64,000 nucleotides of DNA from positions 26,066-90,065 of the forward strand of contig NZ_VRTY01000009.1 of NCBI RefSeq assembly GCF_008017455.1, read 5' to 3'. The notes under the pieces are model-generated. The model saw only the letters and a list, made by a program, of their open reading frames with translations. It did no database searches and was not told the DNA's origin. This document shows, piece after piece, positions 51,630 through 60,800 of this stretch. The number at the start of each line of letters is the position of its first letter. The first letter of the stretch is position 1. Origin of the DNA: Pontibacter qinzhouensis. Its GTDB lineage: Bacteria; Bacteroidota; Bacteroidia; Cytophagales; Hymenobacteraceae. A program made the translations under genes and the position numbers.

Positions 51630-52643
51630 ATGTCCGGAAAAAAAGTATTTTTGTGCTGCCTGGTTTTGTGGTGGAGCTTAACAGCTGCAGCACAGGAAGT
51701 TATATTTAGCCAACCCTACGCCAGCAGGCAATACTTAAACCCGGCTTTCACAGGTTTGGGCCACGCCTGGAGCGCTTCGGTGGTGCACCGTAGACAGTGG
51801 CCGGCACTCAACGGCTCCTTTATAACCAACCAAGCCTCCGCCGACTATAGATTACCGGGAACAAAAAGCGCTTTTGGCATGTTCGTGCAGCAAGACAGAG
51901 CAGGAGTAGGGGGTTTGCAAAAATTACAGGCTTCAGCGGCTTATGGTTACCATACACCTTTAACAGGAAAATGGGCGTTTTCGGCAGGTTTACAAGCCAG
52001 TATTGCATCGCTTCGCCTGAACTACGACAACCTGGTTTTTGGCGACCAGCTTTCTGATAATGGCATGGTAGCCGTAACCTCGGCAGAGGTGAGCAACTTT
52101 GAACCTGCCAGCTACCTGAGTTTTGCTACAGGAGGCATGCTGTACACCGATCAGTTCTGGTTCGGGTTTACGGCTGCTAATTTAAACAGGCCTGCTTACG
52201 GCTTTGGCCAGAAAACAACGCTGCCCCTGCGGTTTGCAGCTACAGCAGGTTATAAATTTTATGCCCGATCTTACCAGGAGCAGGGCCGGCTGTTTGAACT
52301 AAGTTTTATACCAACAGCTGCGTTTATAAGGGACCAGAATTTTAGCAGGGCAAACCTCGGAATCTATACTATTTACACTCCGCTAACGTTGGGTTTAATA
52401 TACCAGGGAGTACCTGTTATAACCACCACAGCCCAGGACCAGACACTGGCAATGCTGGTGGGGCTGCAACTCGAGCAGTGTAACATAGGGTTTAGCCACG
52501 CTGTTGGTCTGAAAGGTTTTAGCACTCAGGCAGGAGGAGCCACAGAAGTTACCTTGCGCTTTACGCAGGTAGACTTTTCTAAATTGCTGAAAAATAATAA
52601 TAAAAATAAATTAAATCGGAACAATCCTTGGCCAGCGTTCTGA
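51630..52643 (+). CDS. PorP/SprF family type IX secretion membrane protein
   Basis: A 337-residue outer-membrane beta-barrel-like protein. A signal peptide ends near LTAAAQE. The PorP/SprF signature is clear: EVIFSQPYASRQYLNPAFTG at the mature N-terminus and GVDL-type strands such as LRLNYDNLVFGDQLSDNG and AFGMFVQQDRAGVG. SprF-type proteins help display SprB-like adhesins and PorP belongs to the T9SS core; the two cannot be separated here. It is followed after 63 bases by the GldJ-like lipoprotein on the same strand. Confidence 0.9.
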   Translation: MSGKKVFLCCLVLWWSLTAAAQEVIFSQPYASRQYLNPAFTGLGHAWSASVVHRRQWPALNGSFITNQASADYRLPGTKSAFGMFVQQDRAGVGGLQKLQASAAYGYHTPLTGKWAFSAGLQASIASLRLNYDNLVFGDQLSDNGMVAVTSAEVSNFEPASYLSFATGGMLYTDQFWFGFTAANLNRPAYGFGQKTTLPLRFAATAGYKFYARSYQEQGRLFELSFIPTAAFIRDQNFSRANLGIYTIYTPLTLGLIYQGVPVITTTAQDQTLAMLVGLQLEQCNIGFSHAVGLKGFSTQAGGATEVTLRFTQVDFSKLLKNNNKNKLNRNNPWPAF

Positions 52644-52706
52644 ATTTAATTATAATTGCGTGTTAAATTACCTTACAAGAACCTAATTTTAATAGGGTGC
52701 TATTTT

Positions 52707-53963
52707 ATGAATATTAATAAGTATTTATCCGTGTTGGTTATGGGAGCACTTGTGCTTGCTTCCTGCTCAAGAGATCGCCGACCTACCGCTAATGATCCGG
52801 GTTGGGAAAGTACTGCAACCGGTACTGTGTACGGAGAAGAAGGCGAAGATGGAGAAGAGGCCGGATTTAAAGTCGCTGATTACTATGAGCCGCCACAAGG
52901 CCCAGGGCTTGTATTTATTGAAGGCGGCCGTACCACACTAGGTTCTATGGAAGAAGACGTGGCCATGACCCGCGACAACGTGGAGCGTACTGTAACAGTA
53001 GCATCTTTTTACATGGACGAAGCCGAAGTGGCAAACATTCACTGGCTGGAGTACCTGCACTACCTGAAAAGAGATTCACTTCCTGAAATTTATGAAGCAG
53101 CCTTACCAGACACCACTGTTTGGTCTCGTCAGCTATCCTTCAACGACCCTTACGTTACGTATTACCTGCGTTACCCTGGCTTCCGGTTCTTCCCGGTAGT
53201 AGGTGTAAGCTGGCTACAAGCCACAAACTATTGTGTGTGGCGTACTGCTAAAGTAAACGAGAACCTGGCCAAAGAGCACAGCGAGATGAATGGCGGTGGC
53301 CGCCGCAGAGGTTTGTTCGGCAGAAGAAGTGCTGAAGAGCCTACTGAAGAAGCAGGTGCCCTTTCTATCGAATCTGGCTTTGTGCTTCCAAATTACCGTC
53401 TCCCAACAGAAGCTGAATGGGAATATGCTGCTCAGGCTATGATCGGAACGCAGTATACCGAAGACGAAAACCAGAATAACAGACGCCTGTACCCTTGGGA
53501 TGGACACCAGCTGCGTAACCCGCATGGCAAGCAAATGGGCCAGTTTATGGCAAACTTCAAGCGTGGCCGTGGTGACTATGCCGGTATTGCCGGATCGCTG
53601 AACGATGGTGCCATGATTACCGATTACATCTACAACTACCCTCCAAACGATTTCGGTCTGTATAACATGGCCGGTAACGTAAACGAGTGGGTGCAGGATG
53701 TGTACCGCCCATTGTCTTTCGAAGATGTAGAAGACCTGAACCCATTCCGTAGAGATGGCTACCAGGATCCATCTGAGAACTACGACACAAACCAGGGTTA
53801 CCACTCGCTTATTAACGATGAAGTTCGCGTTTATAAAGGAGGTTCCTGGAAAGATGTAGCTTATTGGTTATCACCTGGTACCAGAAGATTTATGAAACAA
53901 GATTCTTCTACAGCTACTATCGGTTTCCGTTGTGCCATGATCAGCACAGGCTCTAACAGATAA
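52707..53963 (+). CDS. gldJ: Gliding/T9SS lipoprotein GldJ-like (formylglycine-generating enzyme fold)
   Basis: From ATG 52707, 418 residues. A lipoprotein signal ends LVLASC. The rest is a SUMF1/FGE-sulfatase domain: GPGLVFIEGGRTTLGS near the start, SFYMDEAEVANIHWLEYL, VSWLQATNYCVWR, YRLPTEAEWEYAAQA, NMAGNVNEWVQDVYR, VYKGGSWKD and the C-terminal GFRCAM. Catalytic FGE cysteines are not all present, as usual in GldJ/GldK, so it is structural. GldK is the main alternative. An upstream TTG at 52656 is rejected because it breaks the signal peptide. Next to SprF-like; ends at a strong terminator. Confidence 0.85.
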   Translation: MNINKYLSVLVMGALVLASCSRDRRPTANDPGWESTATGTVYGEEGEDGEEAGFKVADYYEPPQGPGLVFIEGGRTTLGSMEEDVAMTRDNVERTVTVASFYMDEAEVANIHWLEYLHYLKRDSLPEIYEAALPDTTVWSRQLSFNDPYVTYYLRYPGFRFFPVVGVSWLQATNYCVWRTAKVNENLAKEHSEMNGGGRRRGLFGRRSAEEPTEEAGALSIESGFVLPNYRLPTEAEWEYAAQAMIGTQYTEDENQNNRRLYPWDGHQLRNPHGKQMGQFMANFKRGRGDYAGIAGSLNDGAMITDYIYNYPPNDFGLYNMAGNVNEWVQDVYRPLSFEDVEDLNPFRRDGYQDPSENYDTNQGYHSLINDEVRVYKGGSWKDVAYWLSPGTRRFMKQDSSTATIGFRCAMISTGSNR

Positions 53964-53981
53964 AAAATTAATGACTATAGC

Positions 53982-54013
53982 AGAAAAAGCCCGGCGCAAA
54001 CCGGGCTTTTTCT
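53982..54013 (+). terminator. Terminator of gldJ-like gene
   Basis: Arms AGAAAAAGCCCGG (53982-53994) and CCGGGCTTTTTCT (54001-54013), loop CGCAAA, then a T-rich tail. Confidence 0.92.
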
Positions 54014-54035
54014 ATTTTTAATCGTTTATTGTACT

Positions 54036-54512
54036 ATGGAAGAGGCAGTGCAACACAAAGAGATTCTATTCAGGTTTCATAGCGATATTTTTGACAAGGA
54101 AATAGAGGAAGTTCTTTGGGCTATGGAGGTAACCGATGCAGAAGATCTTTACCGGATAGATAGTCTACCTTTTTATGTGCCGCTTGTGGCTACCAACGAC
54201 ATAGTTAGAGCTGTATATCAACCCGATGAGAAGCACCTCTTGTACCAGGAAACCGTATCGGCGTCAGGTAATTCAACGATACACGTGGTCGTGACAGATG
54301 GCTCCACGGCTATAGCCGACATCAGAGATAAGTTTATACCTTTTGGCTGTGTTTCTGAAATGCTGAATGAACACTACTTTGCCATGGAAATTCCTGCCAC
54401 AGCCGACTACAGCCAGATAAAGGAGGTGCTTGATGAACTGGAGGAAAAAGAGATAATAGAATACGCTGAACCCAGCCTATCGGAGATGCACCGCGACCAG
54501 ACATCTTTTTGA
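54036..54512 (+). CDS. DUF4265-like protein
   Basis: A 158-residue soluble protein. The N-terminal 100 residues fit the DUF4265 pattern: EILFRFHSDIFDKEIEEVLWAMEV, YRIDSLPFYVPLVATNDIV, and ETVSASGNSTIHVVVTD. The remaining part (about 110-155) has a FIPFGCVSEMLNEHYFAMEIP strand pair and an acidic helix. No enzyme motif was recognised; some relatives are adjacent to T6SS or toxin genes, but nothing like that is here. It is a single gene, transcribed from 22 bases after the gldJ terminator. Confidence 0.7.
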   Translation: MEEAVQHKEILFRFHSDIFDKEIEEVLWAMEVTDAEDLYRIDSLPFYVPLVATNDIVRAVYQPDEKHLLYQETVSASGNSTIHVVVTDGSTAIADIRDKFIPFGCVSEMLNEHYFAMEIPATADYSQIKEVLDELEEKEIIEYAEPSLSEMHRDQTSF

Positions 54513-54538
54513 TCAACAGCAGCTCACGATACAACTCA

Positions 54539-54595
54539 AATTATTCTAATGGTTTTGCCCTTCCCAAAGATTTCTGATTAATTTTGTTCCAGGGT
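54539..54595 (+). repeat. 57-bp intergenic element, copy 20
   Basis: Left box AATTATTCTAATGGTTTT, GCCCTTCCCAAAG, right box TTCCAGGGT. Forms an inverted pair with copy 21, 150 bases apart. Confidence 0.75.
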
Positions 54596-54745
54596 AAGCA
54601 CAGATGTGTGGCTAAACGACACAATAAGCAGCCTACTCTCACTGCACAACTTTTTTGTCCAACCGCTTCTGCCTGACTCTAACCTTCAAATTTGATTTAA
54701 TTAAGGTACTTCTTTAAGCGCAGACCTATCTTAACAACCAGGTAT

Positions 54746-54802
54746 ACCCTTGGAAGAATGTAAGGTAAATTTCTTTGGAAGGGCAAAATCATTAGAATAA
54801 TC
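54746..54802 (-). repeat. 57-bp intergenic element, copy 21
   Basis: On the minus strand: GATTATTCTAATGATTTT, GCCCTTCCAAAGA, right box TCCAAGGGT. Right boxes of copies 20 and 21 face each other. Confidence 0.78.
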
Positions 54803-54920
54803 TGAACCCAGATGATGAAACAGGCCTTGAAAGGCTGCGTCTTCACCTATCGGAGTCAAAAATTCCATCGCCTTAAAAAATACGACACACGATTTTCATC
54901 ATTTGTATAATAGGTGTAAC

Positions 54921-54960
54921 AAATTCCGACAAGTGGTGTCGCAGTTTATAGTAAGTGCTG
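54921..54960. repeat. Repeat family E, partial copy 3
   Basis: AATTCCGACAAGTGGTGTCG then CAGTTTATAGTAAGTGC; similar to the tail of the copy at 38193-38325. The first half of the repeat is not recognised here. Confidence 0.28.
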
Positions 54961-54989
54961 TAAAACTTATTTTTTGCTGAAACAAAGTG

Positions 54990-55676
54990 TTATGCTGCGG
55001 CAATAGCCGCTACACTTACCTCTACACAACCTGCTGCCAACAAGGCAATGGCGCATGCTTCTAGTGTAGCTCCTGTTGTCATTACATCATCTACGAGCAG
55101 TATGCGCTTTCCTTGCACCAGCTCCGGTTTCCTCACCACAAAAATATCCTCTACGTTTTGCCAGCGCTCTAGTCGCCCTTTTTTGGTTTGGGTATCGGTG
55201 TTGGCTGTTCGCTCCAGCGTCCGGTTGCTCCAGGGTAGTTGCAGGGCACGCGCCAGGCCCTCTGCAAAACTGTCGGATTGGTTGTAGCCGCGTTTCCGGA
55301 GTTTGCTTTGGTGTAGCGGCACTGGCACTACAAGATCAAAGTGAGAGTTGTATTGATGGTCGGAAAGGAGGGAGCCGTAGCGGTAACCCAGATGGTCGCC
55401 TAACTCTTCCGCTCCCCGGTACTTCAGCTCATGCAGCAGGCGCTGCACACGGCCTTTAGAAATGAAATGCAAGTAGGCAAAAGCAAACCTTACCGGCACC
55501 TTCCCCCAAAATCGCTTCAGCAATTGATTTTCTGCAGTGCCACCATGCACATGATACTCGGTATAAGGCAGCTTTACGTTACAGTCTGTACAGATAAAAT
55601 CCTCACCGCGCGCCAGCACACCTTTGCAGGCATAACAAATTCTCGGAAACAGCAAAGACAGCAGATCGTGCAGCAT
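54990..55676 (-). CDS. ComF family protein
   Basis: A 228-residue phosphoribosyltransferase-like protein. Two zinc Cys pairs lie near the N-terminus (ICYACKG and FICTDCN, about 12-33), and the PRPP-binding motif ILLVDDVMTTGATLEAC is near residue 195. ComF proteins are linked to natural competence and DNA uptake; the zinc N-terminus and PRTase fold match. It is divergent from the AhpD-like gene with 84 bases between starts. Confidence 0.9.
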   Translation of the reverse strand: MLHDLLSLLFPRICYACKGVLARGEDFICTDCNVKLPYTEYHVHGGTAENQLLKRFWGKVPVRFAFAYLHFISKGRVQRLLHELKYRGAEELGDHLGYRYGSLLSDHQYNSHFDLVVPVPLHQSKLRKRGYNQSDSFAEGLARALQLPWSNRTLERTANTDTQTKKGRLERWQNVEDIFVVRKPELVQGKRILLVDDVMTTGATLEACAIALLAAGCVEVSVAAIAAA

Positions 55677-55707
55677 AGTGTAGAGCAGGGCTTACGTTTA
55701 ATCTTAG

Positions 55708-55715
55708 TAACTTTG
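55708..55715 (+). promoter_or_regulatory. Predicted -7 promoter box (TAACTTTG) for AhpD-like gene
   Basis: TAACTTTG matches TAnnTTTG, about 46 bases before the ATG at 55761, within the divergent 84-bp region. Confidence 0.5.
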
Positions 55716-55760
55716 TAAAATAAAATTTGTTACCTACAAAACATAAACTCTATACTTACC

Positions 55761-56108
55761 ATGAGCCTAGTACAAGAATTTAACGACTACCGCGAGCGCA
55801 TGAACGAGCGCATTATGTCTTACGACAACAAAGTAATTAAACGCTTCTTTAACCTCGACACTAACACCTACATGGAAGGTGCCCTCGATGTAAAGACAAA
55901 GGAGATGCTCGGGCTGGTTGCCTCTATGGTGCTGCGTTGCGACGATTGCATAAAATACCACGTAGGCAAGTGCCACGAACAAGGCCTCACCGACGAAGAG
56001 ATTATGGAAGTCTTTTCTGTAGCGAATCTGGTGGGCGGTTCTATTGTGATACCGCATTTCAGAAGAGCTGTGGAGTATTGGGAGGAGCTGAAGGCAAGCA
56101 ACGCATAA
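55761..56108 (+). CDS. Carboxymuconolactone decarboxylase (AhpD-like) family protein
   Basis: A 115-residue helical protein with the family motif RCDDCIKYHVGKC (CxxC plus His, about 58-70) and the C-terminal EIMEVFSVANLVGGSIVIPHFRRAV. The CxxC and His form the proton-relay active site of AhpD peroxidase partners; true carboxymuconolactone decarboxylases lack this Cys pair, so a thiol-redox role is more likely. It stands alone, divergent from comF. Confidence 0.9.
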   Translation: MSLVQEFNDYRERMNERIMSYDNKVIKRFFNLDTNTYMEGALDVKTKEMLGLVASMVLRCDDCIKYHVGKCHEQGLTDEEIMEVFSVANLVGGSIVIPHFRRAVEYWEELKASNA

Positions 56109-56240
56109 GGGTAAACAAGCTAACCTGAAACTACAATTTGCAAAAGCTGCAGCAAACCCGAATTAATAGCCTCTGAAAATTGTATATACAAGAGCAGCTT
56201 TATTAAAAACTACAATATTAAAATTTTTACAAAGAAGCAT

Positions 56241-56591
56241 ATGCTGGAAGAATCTTCTAACCTGGACCACCGCTGGATTAACCTCCGGGCCATGCTCATG
56301 AAGCAGTTCGGTAAAAAACCTGATCTAAACGCCATTCTATTCCTAATCGGGATTCAGGAGTTAGGGCAGGGGATCAGCGAATTTACAAAAGAACAGAAGC
56401 AGGACCTCATGCACATTGCCACCTGCAAAGTGTTCAGCCTATCGGGTTACTACGAGCAAACCGGTGTGGATGAAGATGGCTGGCCGCACTACCGCTCCCT
56501 AAAACCAATTCCGTTTACGAACCTGAAGGAGCAGGAGCGGATGCTGAAATGGCATATCTTGGAGTACTTCGACCGGTATGACGAACTGTAA
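56241..56591 (+). CDS. Conserved protein of unknown function
   Basis: A 116-residue soluble, mostly helical protein (HRWINLRAMLMKQFGKKPDL, AILFLIGIQELGQG, TKEQKQDLMHIATCKVFSLSGYYEQ, GWPHYRSLKPIPF). There are no recognised catalytic motifs, and I cannot name the family. Codon use looks like that of the neighbours, with the third base of codons behaving normally for a real gene. It sits alone between the AhpD-like gene and a repeat-rich gap. Confidence 0.75.
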   Translation: MLEESSNLDHRWINLRAMLMKQFGKKPDLNAILFLIGIQELGQGISEFTKEQKQDLMHIATCKVFSLSGYYEQTGVDEDGWPHYRSLKPIPFTNLKEQERMLKWHILEYFDRYDEL

Positions 56592-56599
56592 TTAATGTG

Positions 56600-56665
56600 C
56601 TGATTATTCAATTTGAAGATTTTTCAATTTGAAGATTTGGAGATGAATGATCGGAGCAGGCATTT
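56600..56665. repeat. AT-rich phrase repeat
   Basis: TCAATTTGAAGATTTTTCAA, TTTGAAGATTTGGAGATGAATG; the reverse complement reads CATCTCCAAATCTTCAAATT, as in the phrases at 2212 and 31682. Confidence 0.5.
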
Positions 56666-56760
56666 AAAACGATAACTTTTAAATATGGTCTTGTGTCTGG
56701 TGTCCTTTTCCAGGAGCATCAGAAATAGCAAAACTTCCATTGATAATTTAATGAAGCAAA

Positions 56761-56795
56761 GACCTCGCAGCGTGCGCAGCTCCTGCGAGTGTCTG
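56761..56795 (+). repeat. 35-bp dyad repeat C, copy 3
   Basis: GACCTCGCAGCGTGCGCAG then CTCCTGCGAGTGTCTG; almost identical to 46852-46886. Arms CTCGCAG and CTGCGAG pair. Confidence 0.7.
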
Positions 56796-56882
56796 GAGAA
56801 TGGCAGCAGCAAGCCTTCTTCTACTTGTAAAGCTCCATCAAGTCTTGGGGTAAGGCTACTATAGAAAGGCGAAAACAAAGCT

Positions 56883-56939
56883 ACCCTTAGATAAAAAAGG
56901 AGTAAAACCCTTCTGAAGGGCAAAACCATTTGAATAATT
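56883..56939 (-). repeat. 57-bp intergenic element, copy 22
   Basis: On the minus strand: AATTATTCAAATGGTTTT, GCCCTTCAGAAGGG, right box CTAAGGGT. Ends 23 bases before the exonuclease III ATG. Confidence 0.75.
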
Positions 56940-56962
56940 TAAAATCAAGGTCAAAAACTTAC

Positions 56963-57727
56963 ATGAGAATTATTACCTATAATGTAAACGGCATCAGAGC
57001 CGCTATTTCGAAGGGGTTTCAGGAATGGCTGCAGGTTGCGAACCCCGATGTACTGTGCCTGCAGGAAATAAAGGCCGACGACAGTAAGTTCGACCGGGCC
57101 ATTTTCGAAAGCATGGGCTACCACGTGTACCTGCACCCTGCCATAAAGAAAGGCTACAGCGGTGTGGCTATTCTGTCGAAGCAGGAGCCGAAGCACATCG
57201 AGATTGGCTGCGGCATTGCCTGCTACGACAACGAAGGCCGTGTAATCAGGGCCGATTACGATAACTTTTCGGTGATGAGCGTATATATGCCTTCAGGATC
57301 GAGCGGGGAGGAGCGGCAGGGCTTCAAGTTCCAGTGGCTCGATGATTTTTACAATTACATAAACCAACTGAAGCACACGCTGCCGGGCCTGGTCATTAGC
57401 GGCGACTATAATATCTGTCATCAGCCCATCGACATTCATAACCCGAAGTCGAATGCCAACAGCTCCGGGTTCCTGCCTGAGGAACGTAGCTGGATGAGCA
57501 AGTTCATCGAAAGCGGCTTTATCGATTCGTTCCGATACTTTAACCAGGAGCCACACAACTACACCTGGTGGAGCTACAGAGCCGGAGCACGCAACAAAAA
57601 TCTTGGTTGGCGTATTGATTATAACATGGTAACAAACAACCTGCAACACCGCCTGAAGCGGGCCGCCATCCTAAAAGATGCTTTGCATTCCGATCATTGC
57701 CCTGTTTTATTAGAAGTAGAGCATTGA
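56963..57727 (+). CDS. xth: Exodeoxyribonuclease III
   Basis: From ATG 56963, 254 residues, of the usual length for ExoA/Xth apurinic endonucleases. It cleaves at abasic sites and digests 3' ends. Catalytic motifs: ITYNVNGIRAA, LCLQEIKADD (metal-binding Glu), SGDYNICHQPIDIH (Asp-Asn pair), NLGWRIDY and SDHCPVLLE (His). The frame is open 11 codons upstream, but that part is the left box of copy 22. Confidence 0.96.
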   Translation: MRIITYNVNGIRAAISKGFQEWLQVANPDVLCLQEIKADDSKFDRAIFESMGYHVYLHPAIKKGYSGVAILSKQEPKHIEIGCGIACYDNEGRVIRADYDNFSVMSVYMPSGSSGEERQGFKFQWLDDFYNYINQLKHTLPGLVISGDYNICHQPIDIHNPKSNANSSGFLPEERSWMSKFIESGFIDSFRYFNQEPHNYTWWSYRAGARNKNLGWRIDYNMVTNNLQHRLKRAAILKDALHSDHCPVLLEVEH

Positions 57728-57869
57728 AAGTATACTAAAAATGGTTAAATTAAAGTTTATTAGTTAATTAACCGTTCTGTGCCTAATAAACTATTCATCA
57801 ATAGTTTAAGAAAAAATACCAGCCTCAGCTACAGCACACGCACTATTAAAGAGTAAAGGAGTAATACAA

Positions 57870-60800
57870 ATGAATAAACAGGATGCGCTAGACCAGTTAC
57901 TGCATCAGCTCCAGGAGTATAAGAAGAAATTCTACCTCAACCTGCTTTTAAGGGGTAGCATCTTTGCTGTGGGCATGCTTATATCTATTTATGTGGTGTA
58001 TAGCCTGCTGGAGTATATGTTTTACTTTCCGCAGTACGTGCGGGCATTTCTGCTGTTCTCTTTTATCGGGCTGGTGCTCTATGTGTTTTTCCGATGGATA
58101 GCCTTACCGGTGTCTGCGTTGACTAACCTCCGGAAAGTGCTGACCGATGAGCAGGCAGCGCAGCGGGTAGGCACTTACTATCCCGAAATAAAAGACAAGC
58201 TCCTGAACGCCATACAACTGCAGAACCTCGACAGAACCAACGACCTGATTGCCGCCAGCATAAACCAGCGCTCCAGCCAGCTTTTAGTGTTCAAATTTAC
58301 GGAGGCGGTGAAGTTTAAAGAAAACAGGTCGCTGCTAAAGTATGCAGCCTTACCAGCTGGTATTGCCTTGTTAATTGCTTTAGTGTACCCCACTATTTTT
58401 GTGCAGGGCACGGAGCGTATCATCCATTACAAAAAGTTTTATGCCCCGGCTGCTCCCTTTACTTTCGATGTACAAAACGATGTGTTGCAAACCTACCGAG
58501 GCGAAGACTTTGAGCTTAAATTAGCCGTAACAGGTAAAACGATTCCAAGCGAAGTGTTTCTGCATTACAACGGCCGACGGCAAAAACTGACCAAGAACAG
58601 CAGCGGCCTCTACACCTATACCTTTAAGCAACTACAAAAGCCTGTCGGTTTCCGGATGGAAGGCTCCGGCTTTTACTCCGACGACTATAACCTGCAACTG
58701 CTTTCGCGGCCAAACCTCAAAGACTTCGAAATGGAAGTTGAGTACCCGGCTTACCTGAACCGTAAGAAAGAGATTATCAAAAACACCGGTAATGCCACCA
58801 TTCCGGAAGGCAGCACCCTTACCTGGAACTTTGCCGCCACCGAAACAGACAGTATCCGGTTAACCTTTCAGGAGCCCAACCAGGTGCTGGCAGCTAAAGA
58901 AGAAGGCCAGGCATTTAAGGCAAGTAAGAAGTTTGAGCAAAGCCAGGCCTATAGCATCAAGCTTCTAAACGAACATAGCAGCAACAAAGAAGACATCAGT
59001 TACCAGATCAACACTATTCCGGATAAGCACCCGCAGATTAGCATTGAGCAGTTCCAGGATACAGCGTTGTACAACTTCTTAGTAGTAGGAGGTGACGTGT
59101 CTGACGATTATGGCCTGACTGCCCTGACACTGAATTACCGCATCAACAATGAAAAAACTGCGCCAGATGCCAAATACAAAAGCCAGGCGCTGCCCCTCAA
59201 CAAGAACCAGCTCAGCCAGACCTACTATTACCAATGGAACACAGCTAACCTGAAATTGCAACCCGGCGACAGGGTGGAGTACTTTGTGCAGGTATGGGAT
59301 AACGACGGCTTGCGCGGCCGTAAGAGTGCCCGCACCCGCACCTTCGAAATGAAAGTGCCTACCAAAAAAGAACTGGAGAAGGAGCTGGCCAGCAATGCAC
59401 AGTCGGTGCAGAGCCAGATCAGCAAATCGCTCGAAAAATCGACACAACTGAACCAGGAGCTTAATAAGACCGAAGAAAAGCTGAAGACCAAGCGCGAAAT
59501 GAGCTGGCAGGACAAAAAGCTGTTGGAAGACCTAGTCGCGAAGAAGAAGCAACTGGAGCAGGATATTTCATCTATGAAAGACCTCTACGACCAGCTGAAC
59601 CAAAAGCAGAACATGCACTCGGAGCAGAACAAACGCTTAGCCGAAAAAGCCGAGGAGCTGAAGAAGCTGATGAACGACCTGCTGGATGAGGAGACAAAGA
59701 AACTGTACGAAGAACTGGAGAAACTGCTGCAGCAACAGAAGCCAAACGACCCGGAGCTACAGAAGCTACTCAGCAAACTCGACAACCGCGAACGCAACCT
59801 CGAGAAAGAGCTGGAGCGGGCACTAGAGTTGTTTAAGCAATTGCAGTTCGAACAAAAGCTGGACAACATAGCCAACCAACTCGATGAGCTTGGCAAAGAG
59901 CAGCAGAAACTGGCTAAAGAAACCGAAGACAAGAAGGCCGACAACGAGCAACTGCAACAGGAGCAGAAAGAAATAGCCCAGAATTTCGAAGACCTGAAAA
60001 AGCAACTCGAAGAGCTAAACGACCTGAATAAAGAGCTGGAGCATCCGAACCAGATGGACGACCTGAAGCAGGACGAGCAGCAGATAGAGCAGGAAATGCA
60101 AAACAGCCAGGAGCAGCTTCAGAAACAGCAGAATAAAAAAGCCAGCGAGTCGCAGCAGAAGGCAGGGGAGAAGATGCAGCAGATGGCCCAGAAGATGGAA
60201 GAGATGCAGGAGAGCATGAGCATGGAGAGCATGTCTGAAAACCTCGACAACCTGCGCGACATCCTCGAAAACCTCATTAAGCTTTCTTTTGATCAGGAAG
60301 AAGTGATGAAATCTTTCAGGGGCGTAAACCAGCGCGACCCTCGCTTTATTAGCCTGTCGCAGCAGCAGCTCAACCTCCGCGACAATGCCAGGGTGATAGA
60401 AGACAGCTTGCATTCACTTGCCAAGAAAGTGTTCCAGTTGCAGTCGTTCGTTACACGCGAGGTAGCCCAGATGAACCAGGGCATGGACAACACCATGAAG
60501 GAACTTCGTGACCGCAACGTAGGCAAAGCAACCGCTCAGCAGCAACTTGCCATGACCTCTATGAACAACCTGGCCCTGATGCTGAACGACGCCCTGACAC
60601 AGATGCAGGAGCAGATGCAACAGCAAATGCCCGGTAACCAGGCAGGCAAAAAGAAAGGTGGCAAGCCAAAACCCGGCGATATGGGCCAAATGCAGGAACA
60701 ACTGAATAAAAAAATGGAAGATTTGAAAAAAGGTGGCAAGTCAGGTAAGGCACTTTCTGAAGAATTAGCTAAATTGGCTGCAGAGCAGGAGGCTCTCCGA

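Noticed and set aside
56624..56929. 101-codon open frame on the minus strand between 56.6 and 56.9 kb
   Set aside because: It runs across a phrase repeat, a 35-bp dyad and part of a 57-bp element, with no domain; the frame is open by chance.
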